Shown in pieces: positions 52,092 through 61,034 of a stretch of 64,000 nt of DNA. The stretch comes from CALAED01 sp036555725 (lineage in GTDB: Bacteria; Actinomycetota; Actinomycetes; Streptosporangiales; Streptosporangiaceae). How positions within the stretch are numbered: the first letter of the stretch is position 1; each line of letters begins with the position of its first letter. Location: NCBI GenBank assembly GCA_036555725.1, contig DATBKU010000012.1:4158-68157 (forward strand), in the 5' to 3' direction. A model generated the notes under the pieces. It was not told the origin of the DNA, did not search any database, and saw only the letters and a program-made list of their open reading frames with translations. The translations under genes and the position numbers were made by a program.

Positions 52092-53182
52092 CAGCGATTC
52101 CCCTCCGTACGGATCAACGAGTGGGTGACGGCCCGCGGCGAGTCGCAGCCGCACAGGGTGAGGGCGTTCTCCAGCTCGGCGCGCAGCAGGGCCAGGACGC
52201 GCGCCACGCCCTCCTCGCCGCCCGCCGCGAGCCCCCAGATGACCGGGCGGCCCACGGCCACCGCGTCGGCGCCGTGCGCCAGCGCCTTGATCACATCGGT
52301 ACCGCGCCGTACCCCGCCGTCCAGCAGCAGCGGGACGCGCCCCTCAATCACCTCTGCGATCTGCGGCAGCTGGTCGATCGTGGCCGGGGTGGTGTCCAGC
52401 TGCCGGCCGCCGTGGTTGGACACGATCAGGCCGTCGACCCCGGACTCGACCGCCAGCCGCGCGTCGAACGGGTGCAGCACGCCCTTGAGCACGATCGGCA
52501 GTGTCGTGATGCCGCGCAGCCAGTCGATGTGCCGCCAGGAGATCTCCGGAGACAGGTCGACCTGCCGTACGCTGCCCGGCTCGCCGCCCCGGAGCTCGCG
52601 CAGATTCTCGCAGCGCAGCCCGAGAGGCAGGTCGTGGAAGTCGTTCCGGTCGTTGCGCTCGTGCCGGCCCAGCGCGGGCGAGTCGACGGTGGCGACGAGC
52701 ACCCGGCAGCCGGCCTCCTCGGCCCGGCGCACGATGGCCTCGGTGAACGCGAGATCGCGCTGCGGGTAGAGCTGGAACCACAGGTCCGGCGCGAGCTCGG
52801 CCGCGGCCTTGCGGTACTCGGCGGCGATCTCCTCCACCGCGACCGTGGACAGCATCGCCGCGATCATGGTGACCCCGGCCGCGCCTGCCGCCCGGGCGGT
52901 GGCGCGCTCGGCGTCCGGATGGGCCAGCCGATGAAACGCCGTGGGCGCGACCACGATCGGCATCGCCATGGCCCCGCCCAGGAGAGTCATGTCCAGGCTG
53001 GGCGGGCCGGCGCCGCGCAGCACGCGCGGCAGCAGCGCGATGCGGCCGAAGGCCTCCTCGTTGGCCCGCACCGTGATCTCGTCCTGCGCGCCGCCGGCGA
53101 AGTAGTCGTAGTAGACGGGATCGAGCAGGCCGCGGGCCGCGGGCTCGAACTCGCGCACGTTGACGAGGCGGGTGATGTCCAT
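52088..53182 (-). CDS. FMN-dependent alpha-hydroxy-acid oxidase
   Basis: 364 residues. VYYDYFAGGAQDEITVRAN, MPIVVAPTAFHRLAHPD, VLKGVLHPFDARLAV, catalytic His/Arg in VSNHGGRQLD and the phosphate loop DGGVRRGTDVIKALAHGA match the lactate/glycolate/mandelate oxidase family. Oxidises an alpha-hydroxy acid to the keto acid. 8 nt downstream of the flavin monooxygenase gene and overlapping the sulfotransferase gene. Confidence 0.93.
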   Translation of the reverse strand: MDITRLVNVREFEPAARGLLDPVYYDYFAGGAQDEITVRANEEAFGRIALLPRVLRGAGPPSLDMTLLGGAMAMPIVVAPTAFHRLAHPDAERATARAAGAAGVTMIAAMLSTVAVEEIAAEYRKAAAELAPDLWFQLYPQRDLAFTEAIVRRAEEAGCRVLVATVDSPALGRHERNDRNDFHDLPLGLRCENLRELRGGEPGSVRQVDLSPEISWRHIDWLRGITTLPIVLKGVLHPFDARLAVESGVDGLIVSNHGGRQLDTTPATIDQLPQIAEVIEGRVPLLLDGGVRRGTDVIKALAHGADAVAVGRPVIWGLAAGGEEGVARVLALLRAELENALTLCGCDSPRAVTHSLIRTEGNRW

Positions 53183-53190
53183 GGCGCCGC

Positions 53191-54750
53191 TCAGGTCAGC
53201 ACCAGCGCCATCTGCCGGCCGAAGAAGACGCTGAGCGGATCTCGATACTCGTGCTCGCCGGTCCAGTCGTTGCAGATGTCCTCGGGGAGCCGCTGTACGG
53301 AGATCAACGTCCAGCGCCGGTAGTGCCGGATCACCGGGTGCAGGTAACGGTCGTCGTGGCTGGGGTCGGCCTCCCAGTCCCGGCCGGCCTCGACGTCGAA
53401 GGGGTCGATCGCGTCGTGGCCGTCGCCGTACTCCAGGGTGATCGTGAAGTAGCAGTCGGCGCTGCCGAAGACGCTGTCGTGGACGAAGTCCACCGGCAGT
53501 TCCTCGTAGTACCGCGCCGTGTCCGCGTCACCGGGCTCCCCCGGCTCCACCACGATCAGGTCGCACAGGAAGCCGTACTGCTGGAACAGCCCGGAGCTGC
53601 GGTTGATGCGCGCCAGCACCGCCTCGGCCAGCACCTCGCCGGTCGCGGGCAGCGCGCGATGCGGCCACTCTCGCCCCTCGTACTTGCGGTCGAGCATCCG
53701 CTGCAGGGCCCGGATGCCGTACCGGAACCCGTGGATGAAGGCGCTCGTGTACTTCTTGAAGTCGCGAACCTGGGTGAGGGTGCCGGCGAAGTACAGGTCC
53801 GGCACGTTGACCGACTCCCACTCGGACGTGAGCGCGGGGAAGCGGCCGTTGATGGCCAGCTCCGGACGGCACGTTTCGTCGAAGATCGTCGCGTCCATCT
53901 GGAAGCCGGTGCAGGTGATCACCCGGTCGTACGTGAGCTGGACCGTCTTGTTCCGCCGGGCATAGCTCAGCGTGACCTGGTACTCGTCGCCGACCAGCCC
54001 GATCTGCTGGATCACCGCGTCCAGCACCATGTTCTGGGTCTTGAGCTGGTAGGTGTCGAGGAAGTTGTTGTTGACCGCCCGCAGGTGCCCGATGAAGTGC
54101 GTGCGCCAGGCGAAGTTGATCGAGCGCGGGCCGATGACGTGGATCACCGCCGCGTTCTCCACCAGGTTGTCGGCGGTCTCGAACGCCGAGTTGCCCTTGC
54201 CGATGATCAGCACCCGCTGGTCGGTGAAGCCGGCCGGGTCCACCGGGACGTCGACGTAACGCTCGGTGGTCTCGATCCCCGGGATCGCCGGAACGTACGG
54301 CCGCCCGAACCCGGTCGCCACGATCACCCGGTCGGCCCGGAAGTCGCGGCCCCGCTGGTCGGTGACGACGAATCGGCCCAGCCGGTCCCGCGCGATGCGG
54401 GTGACGCGGGTGTCGTAGGAGACGTTCAGCCCGTGCCCTGTCGCGAAGTCGGTCAGATATCGCACGTAGTGGTCGGCGTCCGGGAAGTACTCGCCGGTGT
54501 AGCGCGTGAAGAGTAGCTCCGGGTCGTCGCTGAGCAGCGAGTTCCAGTCCATCCGCAGGTTGCGCTCGGGATCGTCCCAGCCCGTGTGCGGCTTGTTGAT
54601 AGAGATCATCCGGCGATGCCGGGGATACGTGCGGTAGAACGTGCCGGGCGTGGGCCCGGCCTCCAGAATCCGATAGTCGCGCCCGGCACGCTGCAGAAAC
54701 AATCCGAGCTGCAGCCCCGCCGGGCCGGCGCCGATCACGAGATAGTCCAT
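53191..54750 (-). CDS. Flavin-containing monooxygenase-like oxidoreductase
   Basis: 519 residues with two nucleotide-binding folds: FAD at DYLVIGAGPAGLQLGLFLQR and NADPH at QRVLIIGKGNSAFETADNL. Further blocks are RVIVATGFGRPYVPAIPG and LYFAGTLTQVRDFKKYTSAF. It resembles class B monooxygenases and FOXRED-like proteins (N-hydroxylation, Baeyer-Villiger or sulfoxidation are possible). First gene of the operon running to 50062. Confidence 0.9.
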   Translation of the reverse strand: MDYLVIGAGPAGLQLGLFLQRAGRDYRILEAGPTPGTFYRTYPRHRRMISINKPHTGWDDPERNLRMDWNSLLSDDPELLFTRYTGEYFPDADHYVRYLTDFATGHGLNVSYDTRVTRIARDRLGRFVVTDQRGRDFRADRVIVATGFGRPYVPAIPGIETTERYVDVPVDPAGFTDQRVLIIGKGNSAFETADNLVENAAVIHVIGPRSINFAWRTHFIGHLRAVNNNFLDTYQLKTQNMVLDAVIQQIGLVGDEYQVTLSYARRNKTVQLTYDRVITCTGFQMDATIFDETCRPELAINGRFPALTSEWESVNVPDLYFAGTLTQVRDFKKYTSAFIHGFRYGIRALQRMLDRKYEGREWPHRALPATGEVLAEAVLARINRSSGLFQQYGFLCDLIVVEPGEPGDADTARYYEELPVDFVHDSVFGSADCYFTITLEYGDGHDAIDPFDVEAGRDWEADPSHDDRYLHPVIRHYRRWTLISVQRLPEDICNDWTGEHEYRDPLSVFFGRQMALVLT

Positions 54751-54945
54751 GAGCCCCGTACTCCGTCCCCTGCTGACGGCTCAAGCCCTCGACCCTCCCT
54801 GGGTTGTACGGGCGAAGCGCCGAAACGGATTCAGGTTGGCGCGATCAGGCCACCCGGACTGAATCCCCTCCGACGCCGGATCCGTACTACAAGTTGGCCC
54901 CGCTCCGCCGACCGCTTCTCGTCATACGGACGCCGACGGAGGGAG

Positions 54946-55497
54946 ATGACGGTGGATCGTGCCTGGAAGGGCTGGCTGACCAGCCTTAATACGCAGGGCC
55001 ATCACACGGCGCTCAATGTCTTCATGGTGATCGTGCTGGCGCACTGGGCGGAGCACATCGCGCAGGCCATCCAGATCTGGGTGCTGGGCTGGCCGGTGCC
55101 GCAGGCCCGGGGTCTGCTCGGCACGTGGTTCCCGTGGCTGGTCACCTCGGAGGCGATGCACTACGGGTTCGCGCTGATCATGCTGATCGGGCTATTCGTG
55201 CTGCGCGGCGGATTCACCGGGGCGGCCCGAACCTGGTGGACGATCGCGCTGGGCATTCAGTTCTGGCACCACTTCGAGCACCTGCTGCTGCTCGGGCAGG
55301 CGACGTTCCACGCGAACCTGCTGGGCAAGCCCGTGCCGACGAGCATCGTGCAGTTGCTGATCCCGCGCGTGGAACTGCACCTGTTCTACAACTCGATCGT
55401 CTTCATCCCGATGGTCGTCGCCCTCTACTTGCACCGCAGGCCGCCCGCGGCCGAACGCCGCGGCATGGCCTGCAGCTGCGCCTACGCTCGCGCATGA
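54946..55497 (+). CDS. His-rich integral membrane protein
   Basis: 183 residues, four hydrophobic segments. His clusters sit at the membrane: TQGHHTALN, LAHWAEHIAQ, QFWHHFEHLLLLGQ and VELHLFYN, spaced so that they could bind metal or haem. Not recognised as a named family. GGAGGGAG abuts the ATG; a GTG at 54952 is an equally good start. Divergent from the redox operon (195-nt gap without other content) and overlapping the next gene by 4 nt. Confidence 0.75.
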   Translation: MTVDRAWKGWLTSLNTQGHHTALNVFMVIVLAHWAEHIAQAIQIWVLGWPVPQARGLLGTWFPWLVTSEAMHYGFALIMLIGLFVLRGGFTGAARTWWTIALGIQFWHHFEHLLLLGQATFHANLLGKPVPTSIVQLLIPRVELHLFYNSIVFIPMVVALYLHRRPPAAERRGMACSCAYARA

Positions 55498-56042
55498 GCT
55501 CCAGCCGTCCGGCTCATGCGCCGGCCCGGCCGCCCGCCCGGCCTTCAGGCCTCCGGCCTGGCGGGCGGCCGAGGCACTCCGCCTTCTCCGTCACGCTCGC
55601 GACGGCGGCCGCGGCGTTCCTGCTGCTGCTGTCCGTGCCGAACCTCGGCCCCGCCCTCCGTGCGGCGCGCGCCGAGGGCACGGCCGGGACCTTCACGGCG
55701 GGCCGTACGACGTGCGTCCTGCATCTCGGCCACCAGTCCTGTTCGTGGTACGGCACCTTCCGGTCGGCGGCGGGGGTACGGACGGGGATCATCTTGTACG
55801 GGGCCGGCAAGGACGCCCTGCGCCCCGGTGAGCGGGTCGCCGCCGTCGATGTCGGCCGGCCCGGCCGCGTCTACGCCGGGCCGTCCCGCGAGTGGGTGGC
55901 CACCGCCCTCATGCTGCTCGCGGGGGCCGTCCTGCTGGTCCCGCTCGGCCGCCGGGTGATCGGCCTGCTGCGCCGGGGCCGGGCGGGGCAAGATGGCAGG
56001 CGTGGAGGGAGCGCAGCCGACCGGCCGTCCGGCGCCGCGTGA
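55494..56042 (+). CDS. Hypothetical two-segment membrane protein
   Basis: 182 residues. Pro/Arg-rich N-terminus, a hydrophobic segment (FSVTLATAAAAFLLLLSV), an extracytoplasmic domain with Cys pair (TTCVLHLGHQSCSWYG), and a second segment (WVATALMLLAGAVLLVPLG). Overlaps the preceding gene (ATGA) and the recD2 start by 50 nt. No function can be proposed. Confidence 0.65.
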   Translation: MSSSRPAHAPARPPARPSGLRPGGRPRHSAFSVTLATAAAAFLLLLSVPNLGPALRAARAEGTAGTFTAGRTTCVLHLGHQSCSWYGTFRSAAGVRTGIILYGAGKDALRPGERVAAVDVGRPGRVYAGPSREWVATALMLLAGAVLLVPLGRRVIGLLRRGRAGQDGRRGGSAADRPSGAA

Positions 56043-58203
56043 GCTCGAGGCCGTGCTCGAACGGTTCACGTACGTCAACGAGGAGACCGGGTACACCGTC
56101 GCGCGGGTGGCCACCGACTGGTCCGGCGCCGACCTGCTGACCGTGGTCGGGCCGCTGCTCGGCGCCCAGGTCGGCGAGAGCCTGCGGCTGACCGGGTGGT
56201 GGTCCTCGCACCCGAAGTACGGGCGGCAGTTCGAGGTGCACTCGTACACCACCGTGCTGCCGGCCACGATCCAAGGCATCCGCCGTTACCTCGGCTCCGG
56301 GCTGATCAAGGGCATCGGCCCGGTCATGGCCGAGCGGATGGTCGATCATTTCGGCACCGGCATCCTGCGCGTGATCGAGGAGGAGCCCGAGCGGCTCAGC
56401 GAGGTGTACGGCCTCGGCCCCAAGCGGTCCAAACGGATCGCCGCCGCGTGGGAGGAGCAGAAGGCCATCAAGGAGGTGATGGTCTTCCTGCAGGGCCACG
56501 GCGTCTCCACGTCGCTGGCCGTCCGGATCTACAAGGAGTACGGCGAGACGTCCATCGAGGTCGTCAAGACCCAGCCGTACCGGCTCGCCGCCGACGTCTG
56601 GGGCATCGGGTTCAAGACCGCCGACACCATCGCACGGGCCGTCGGCATCCCGCACGACAGCCCGGAGCGGATCAAGGCGGGCCTGCAGTACACCTTGTCC
56701 GAGGCCGCCGACGACGGGCACTGCTACCTGCCCGAGCCCAACCTCATCTCGGACGCCGCCAAGATCCTCGACGTCGAGCACGGGCTGATCGGGCCCTGCC
56801 TCGACGCCTTGGCCGCCGAGGAGGGTGTCGTCCGGGAGGCGATCGGCGATGTGCCCGCGGTGTACCTGGTGCCGTTCCACCGGGCGGAGCGCTCGCTCGC
56901 GACCGGCCTGCTGGAGCTGCTCCGCACGCCAGAGGACCGGCTGCCCGCGTTCCAGCGCGTCGACTGGGCCAAGGCCCTCGGCTGGCTGCGGGGGCGGACG
57001 AGCGCCGACCTGGCTCCCGAGCAGGAGGAGGCGGTACGGCTCGCGCTCACCGAGAAGGTCGCCGTGCTGACCGGCGGCCCCGGCTGCGGCAAGAGCTTCA
57101 CCGTACGGTCGGTCGTCGAGCTGGCAACGGCCAAACGGGCGAAGATCGTGCTGGTCGCGCCGACCGGCCGGGCGGCCAAGCGGCTGGCCGAGCTGACGGG
57201 CTATGAGGCCGCGACCGTCCACCGGCTGCTGCAGCTGCAGCCCGGCGGCGACCCGAAGTACGACCGGGACCACCCGCTCGACGCCGACCTGGTCGTGGTC
57301 GACGAGACGTCCATGGTCGACGTGATCCTCGCCAACAAGCTGGTGCGGGCGATCCCGCGCGGCGCGCACGTGCTGCTGGTGGGCGACGTCGACCAGCTGC
57401 CCTCGGTCGGCGCCGGCGAGGTGCTGCGCGACCTGCTCGCCGCCGAGACCATCCCGCGCGTACGGCTGACCAGGATCTTCCGGCAGGCCCAGCAGTCCGG
57501 GATCGTCGTCAACGCGCACCGCGTCAACGCCGGCCGGTACCCGCAGGAACGGGGCTTCCCCGACTTCTACCTGTTCCCGTGCGACGAGGCCGAGCCCACG
57601 GCGGAGCTGACCGTCGACATCGTGGCGCGGCGGATCCCGCGGCGGTTCGGCCTCGAACCGCGCCGCGACGTCCAGGTCCTCGCACCGATGCACCGCGGGC
57701 CCGCGGGCGCCGGCAACCTCAACACGCTGCTGCAGGAGGCGCTCACCCCGCACCACGACGGGCAGCCCGAGCGGCGGTACGGCGGCCGCGTCTTCCGGGT
57801 CGGCGACAAGGTCACCCAGCTGCGCAACAACTACGACAAGGGCGCGGCGGGCGTGTTCAACGGCACGGTCGGCGTGGTCACCGAGCTGTCTCTGGAGGAC
57901 CAGACGCTGACCGTCCGGACCGACGAGGACGAGAGCATCGACTACGACTTCGCCGAGCTCGACGAGCTGGCGCACGCGTACGCGATGACCATCCACCGAT
58001 CGCAGGGCAGCGAGTACCCGGCCGTCGTGATCCCGCTCACCACCAGCTCGTGGATGATGCTGCGGCGCAACCTGCTCTACACCGCGGTCACGCGGGCCAA
58101 GCGGCTGGTCGTGCTGGCCGGGTCCCGCCGGGCGCTCGCGGCGGCCGTACGGACGGCGGGCGCGGGCCGCCGACACACCGCCCTCGCTCACCGGCTCGAA
58201 TAA
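55993..58203 (+). CDS. recD2: RecD2-type ATP-dependent DNA helicase
   Basis: 736 residues. N-terminal part with OB/HhH-like repeats (YLGSGLIKGIGPVMAERMVD, VYGLGPKRSKRIAAAWEEQK), then SF1B motor: Walker A VLTGGPGCGKSF, motif II VVVDETSMVD, motif III LVGDVDQLPSVGAGE, and the SH3-like and motif VI region (AMTIHRSQGSEYPAVVIPLT, LYTAVTRAKRLVVLAG). 5'-3' helicase of the stand-alone RecD2 group used in DNA repair. The start overlaps the preceding membrane gene. Confidence 0.95.
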   Translation: MAGVEGAQPTGRPAPRELEAVLERFTYVNEETGYTVARVATDWSGADLLTVVGPLLGAQVGESLRLTGWWSSHPKYGRQFEVHSYTTVLPATIQGIRRYLGSGLIKGIGPVMAERMVDHFGTGILRVIEEEPERLSEVYGLGPKRSKRIAAAWEEQKAIKEVMVFLQGHGVSTSLAVRIYKEYGETSIEVVKTQPYRLAADVWGIGFKTADTIARAVGIPHDSPERIKAGLQYTLSEAADDGHCYLPEPNLISDAAKILDVEHGLIGPCLDALAAEEGVVREAIGDVPAVYLVPFHRAERSLATGLLELLRTPEDRLPAFQRVDWAKALGWLRGRTSADLAPEQEEAVRLALTEKVAVLTGGPGCGKSFTVRSVVELATAKRAKIVLVAPTGRAAKRLAELTGYEAATVHRLLQLQPGGDPKYDRDHPLDADLVVVDETSMVDVILANKLVRAIPRGAHVLLVGDVDQLPSVGAGEVLRDLLAAETIPRVRLTRIFRQAQQSGIVVNAHRVNAGRYPQERGFPDFYLFPCDEAEPTAELTVDIVARRIPRRFGLEPRRDVQVLAPMHRGPAGAGNLNTLLQEALTPHHDGQPERRYGGRVFRVGDKVTQLRNNYDKGAAGVFNGTVGVVTELSLEDQTLTVRTDEDESIDYDFAELDELAHAYAMTIHRSQGSEYPAVVIPLTTSSWMMLRRNLLYTAVTRAKRLVVLAGSRRALAAAVRTAGAGRRHTALAHRLE

Positions 58204-58220
58204 GTGAAAGGTACGGACCC

Positions 58221-59414
58221 ATGACGAACGTGCGCGAGCTGGACCTGCCGGACTTCGATCTGACCGCGGCGGACCTGACCGGCGAGGTCTACCACCAGCG
58301 GCTCGCCGACCTGCGGAAGCGGGGCTGGCTGGCCGGCTCGCTGCTGTCGTACATCGTGCTCGACCGCGAGTCGGGCGAGTTCTTCCTGCGCTCGCGGTCG
58401 ACGGCCTTCCCCGGGCGGCAGATCGCCGAGATATTCGGCATCACCGACGGCCCGCTGTGGGAGCAGATCGACGCCAACATCCTCAACCTGACCGGCGACC
58501 ACCACCGGCGGCTGCGCTCCCTGGTGGGGCCGGCGTTCACGCCCCGCGCCGCCGACCGCTGGCGCCCGGCGATGCGCGGGTTCCTCGATCGTCTGTGGCA
58601 AGACATCGCCCCGGCCACGTCATGCGAGTTCGTCTCGGCCGTGGCGAAGCCGTACCCGTCCCTGACCATCGCCGCCGTGCTCGGCGCGCCGCTCGACGAC
58701 GCCCCGCGGCTGCACGAGTGGTCGAACTGGGTGCAGCGGCAGTTCGACATCCGCGCGCTGGCGACCGAGCGGGCCCGCGTCGACCGCGCCGTCACGGAGG
58801 CGTACGCCTACATCGAGGAGCTGCTGCGACAACGTCGCAGTGACCCGGCCGACGACCTCGTCAGCACGCTGCTGGCGGCCGAGGAGGACGGCGACCGGCT
58901 GTCGCACGCCGAGTGCGTCAACCTGGTGATGAACGTGCTCGCCGGCGGCGTCGACACAACGCAGAGCCAGCTGGCGCATGGCCTGCGGCTGTTCGCCGAG
59001 CACCCCGATCAGTGGGCGCTGCTCGCCGAGCGGCCCGACTTGGTGCCGCGCGCGGTCGACGAGATCCTGCGGGTCGAACCGATCACCCCGTTCACCGCGC
59101 GGATCTGCGTCGAGCCGATCGAGCATCGCGGCGTCACGTTCCCGGCGGGCACGATCGTCGCGGTCTGCGCCGAGCGCGCGAACCGCGAGCAGGGCGAGAC
59201 GTTCGACATCACGGCCGAGCCCGACGCCCGGCTGCTGACCTTCGGCGCGGGCGCGCACTACTGCCTCGGCGCCAACCTCGCCCGCGCCGAGCTGGAGGAG
59301 GCGCTCACCTTCCTCGCGCCGCGCATGCCCGGCCTCGCTCTCGGCGGCGCCGCCCGGCTCGGCGGCGTGGAGGGCATCTACGGCGTGGAGGAACTCCCCC
59401 TCACGTGGCGGTGA
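58221..59414 (+). CDS. Cytochrome P450 (bacterial class I)
   Basis: 397 residues. I-helix NVLAGGVDTTQSQL with the acid-threonine pair, K-helix ExxR in DEILRVEPI, haem loop TFGAGAHYCLGANLARAE. Soluble, needing ferredoxin partners that are not encoded here. RBS GAAAGG before the ATG, 17 nt after recD2. The coding end overlaps a terminator hairpin. Confidence 0.94.
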   Translation: MTNVRELDLPDFDLTAADLTGEVYHQRLADLRKRGWLAGSLLSYIVLDRESGEFFLRSRSTAFPGRQIAEIFGITDGPLWEQIDANILNLTGDHHRRLRSLVGPAFTPRAADRWRPAMRGFLDRLWQDIAPATSCEFVSAVAKPYPSLTIAAVLGAPLDDAPRLHEWSNWVQRQFDIRALATERARVDRAVTEAYAYIEELLRQRRSDPADDLVSTLLAAEEDGDRLSHAECVNLVMNVLAGGVDTTQSQLAHGLRLFAEHPDQWALLAERPDLVPRAVDEILRVEPITPFTARICVEPIEHRGVTFPAGTIVAVCAERANREQGETFDITAEPDARLLTFGAGAHYCLGANLARAELEEALTFLAPRMPGLALGGAARLGGVEGIYGVEELPLTWR

Positions 59415-59421
59415 GGGGGAG
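59394..59421. terminator. Terminator hairpin over the P450 stop codon
   Basis: CTCCCCCTCAC (59394-59404) and GTGAGGGGGAG (59411-59421), a perfect 11-bp stem with a 6-nt loop that includes the P450 stop (TGA). Lies between convergent genes and probably works for both. Confidence 0.75.
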
Positions 59422-59436
59422 CTCCGTGGCTTGGGG

Positions 59437-60852
59437 CTAGGAGGCGGTGCAGCTGGAGATCGTCGGCAGCCCCGTGTCTCCGTTGGGCCGGGTGGCCTGG
59501 AAGCCCCACGACGCACTCTGGTTCGGCCCGAGCGTGCCGTTGTAGGACATGTTCCGGGCCGTGACGGCCCCCGAGGACGGGCTGACCGACGCGCTCCAGG
59601 CGCCGGCGATCGTGTGCCCGCTCGGCAGGGTGAACGGCACCGTCCAGCCGCTCGTCGCCGCGCTGCCGGAGTTGGTCACCGTCACCTGGATGACGTAGCC
59701 GTTGCTCCATTGGCTCTGCGTCGAGGCGGTCACCGAGCAGCCCGCGCCGCCCCCGCCCCCGCCGCCGGACGACGTGGTCACGGTGACGGTGTTGGAGACC
59801 GGTGAGGTGTTGCCCGCGGCGTCCCTGGCGCGCACCTGATAGCGGTACGTCGTGTTCGCGCTCAGCCCGGAGCCGGTGAACGAGGTGCCGCTCGCGGTGC
59901 CGACCTGGCTGAACGTGCCGCCGCTCGCGCCGGACGCGCGCAGCACGTCATAGCCGGTGACGCCGACGTTGTCGGTGGACGCGCCCCACGAGAGGTTCAC
60001 CGACGACGAGGTGGTGCCGGATGCGGTCAGGGTGCCAGGCGTGCTCGGCGGGGAGGTGTCGGTCCCGCCTCCGCCGCCCCCGGTGGTGCTGTAGCTGAAG
60101 GTGTTGACGGCGAGCCCGGTGCCCCCGACCCACGGCTCGAACCCGGCCTGCACGCTGGTCATGTACCACGAGCGCTGGGCGTAGCCGCGGCTGACGGCGT
60201 CGCTGTAGAACGTGTTCACCGGGAAGTTGATCGAGCTGGTCGCCGACGTCCGCACGTAGGAGATGACGTTCCAGCCGCTGTTGCCGAACCAGACGTCCCA
60301 CGTGCCGCCCGCCAGGCTCACGGTGGCCTGCCGCGACCCGACCGGCTGGATCGCCCCGGTGTGGTTGAGCCAGATCATCACCTCGGCGCCGGTGTTCTGC
60401 CCGTCCGTACGGGGCGTCGGATCGAACCAGATGTCGTACGCCGCGTCGTATGTGCCCGAGCCCGGGTACGACATGGAGACACTCGTCTGGACCGAGCCGA
60501 ACTGGCTGCTGCTCGCCTGCATCGGCAGGCCGCTGCCCGTGGAGCAGTTCGCGTAGTGGCAGCCGGCGTAGATCGACGGATACGACCCCGGGGCCCCGTT
60601 CGTCGGCTTGTTGTGACTGGCCGTCGTCACGGTGAAACCCTGGTCGGTGGTGGTGATGCACTGGGTGGTGTCGTCACCCCAGTTGTTGTTCTGGATGACG
60701 TACTTGCCACCCTGGACGGTGGTCGAACCGAACTTGTCGCAGATCTGCGCGGCCTGGGCGGTACCGGCGGCGACCACGACCATCGCGAGCACCGACGCGA
60801 GCCCGGCGATACTCGCGATGACCGTTCTGACTGCACGACGACGTCGTCTCAT
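59437..60852 (-). CDS. Secreted GH12 endoglucanase with FnIII and CBM2 domains
   Basis: 471 residues. Arg-rich signal peptide with AAGTAQAA cleavage site near residue 35. GH12 catalytic domain (about 36-260) with catalytic Glu residues in GAEVMIWLNH and AGFEPWVGG. Gly-rich linker, a fibronectin III domain (about 275-360), a second Gly linker, then CBM2 (CSVTASTQSQWSNGYVIQVT... ending SSCTAS). Cleaves beta-1,4-glucans outside the cell. The ATG at 60852 is chosen over 60906, which lies over the upstream operator. Confidence 0.95.
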   Translation of the reverse strand: MRRRRRAVRTVIASIAGLASVLAMVVVAAGTAQAAQICDKFGSTTVQGGKYVIQNNNWGDDTTQCITTTDQGFTVTTASHNKPTNGAPGSYPSIYAGCHYANCSTGSGLPMQASSSQFGSVQTSVSMSYPGSGTYDAAYDIWFDPTPRTDGQNTGAEVMIWLNHTGAIQPVGSRQATVSLAGGTWDVWFGNSGWNVISYVRTSATSSINFPVNTFYSDAVSRGYAQRSWYMTSVQAGFEPWVGGTGLAVNTFSYSTTGGGGGGTDTSPPSTPGTLTASGTTSSSVNLSWGASTDNVGVTGYDVLRASGASGGTFSQVGTASGTSFTGSGLSANTTYRYQVRARDAAGNTSPVSNTVTVTTSSGGGGGGGAGCSVTASTQSQWSNGYVIQVTVTNSGSAATSGWTVPFTLPSGHTIAGAWSASVSPSSGAVTARNMSYNGTLGPNQSASWGFQATRPNGDTGLPTISSCTAS

Positions 60853-60891
60853 GCGGGCATCCTTCACGTACGGTGAGCGCGGGGATGGGAG

Positions 60892-60905
60892 TGGGAGCGC
60901 TCCCA
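60892..60905. promoter_or_regulatory. CebR-type operator
   Basis: TGGGAGCGCTCCCA, a perfect 14-bp palindrome identical to the actinomycete CebR consensus, 39 nt upstream of the cellulase start. Implies cello-oligosaccharide induction. Confidence 0.85.
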
Positions 60906-61034
60906 AGGCACTGTAGAGAAGCCCGACCAGGCGGCAAGCCTTCGTTTCCCGAGCAGCTCACGTGATCGCACTGCCTGCGAAAACCGCATCCGGCCGCGTG
61001 AAACTTTCACCTCGGCCGGCGTGGTACGGCGGTC

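Noticed and set aside
57579..58220. N-terminal extension of the P450 frame through recD2
   Set aside because: The extension is an out-of-frame shadow of recD2; the ATG at 58221 has an RBS and starts the P450 homology.
58221..59414. The P450 as part of the sulfotransferase operon
   Set aside because: It is on the opposite strand, separated by recD2, and ends in its own terminator.
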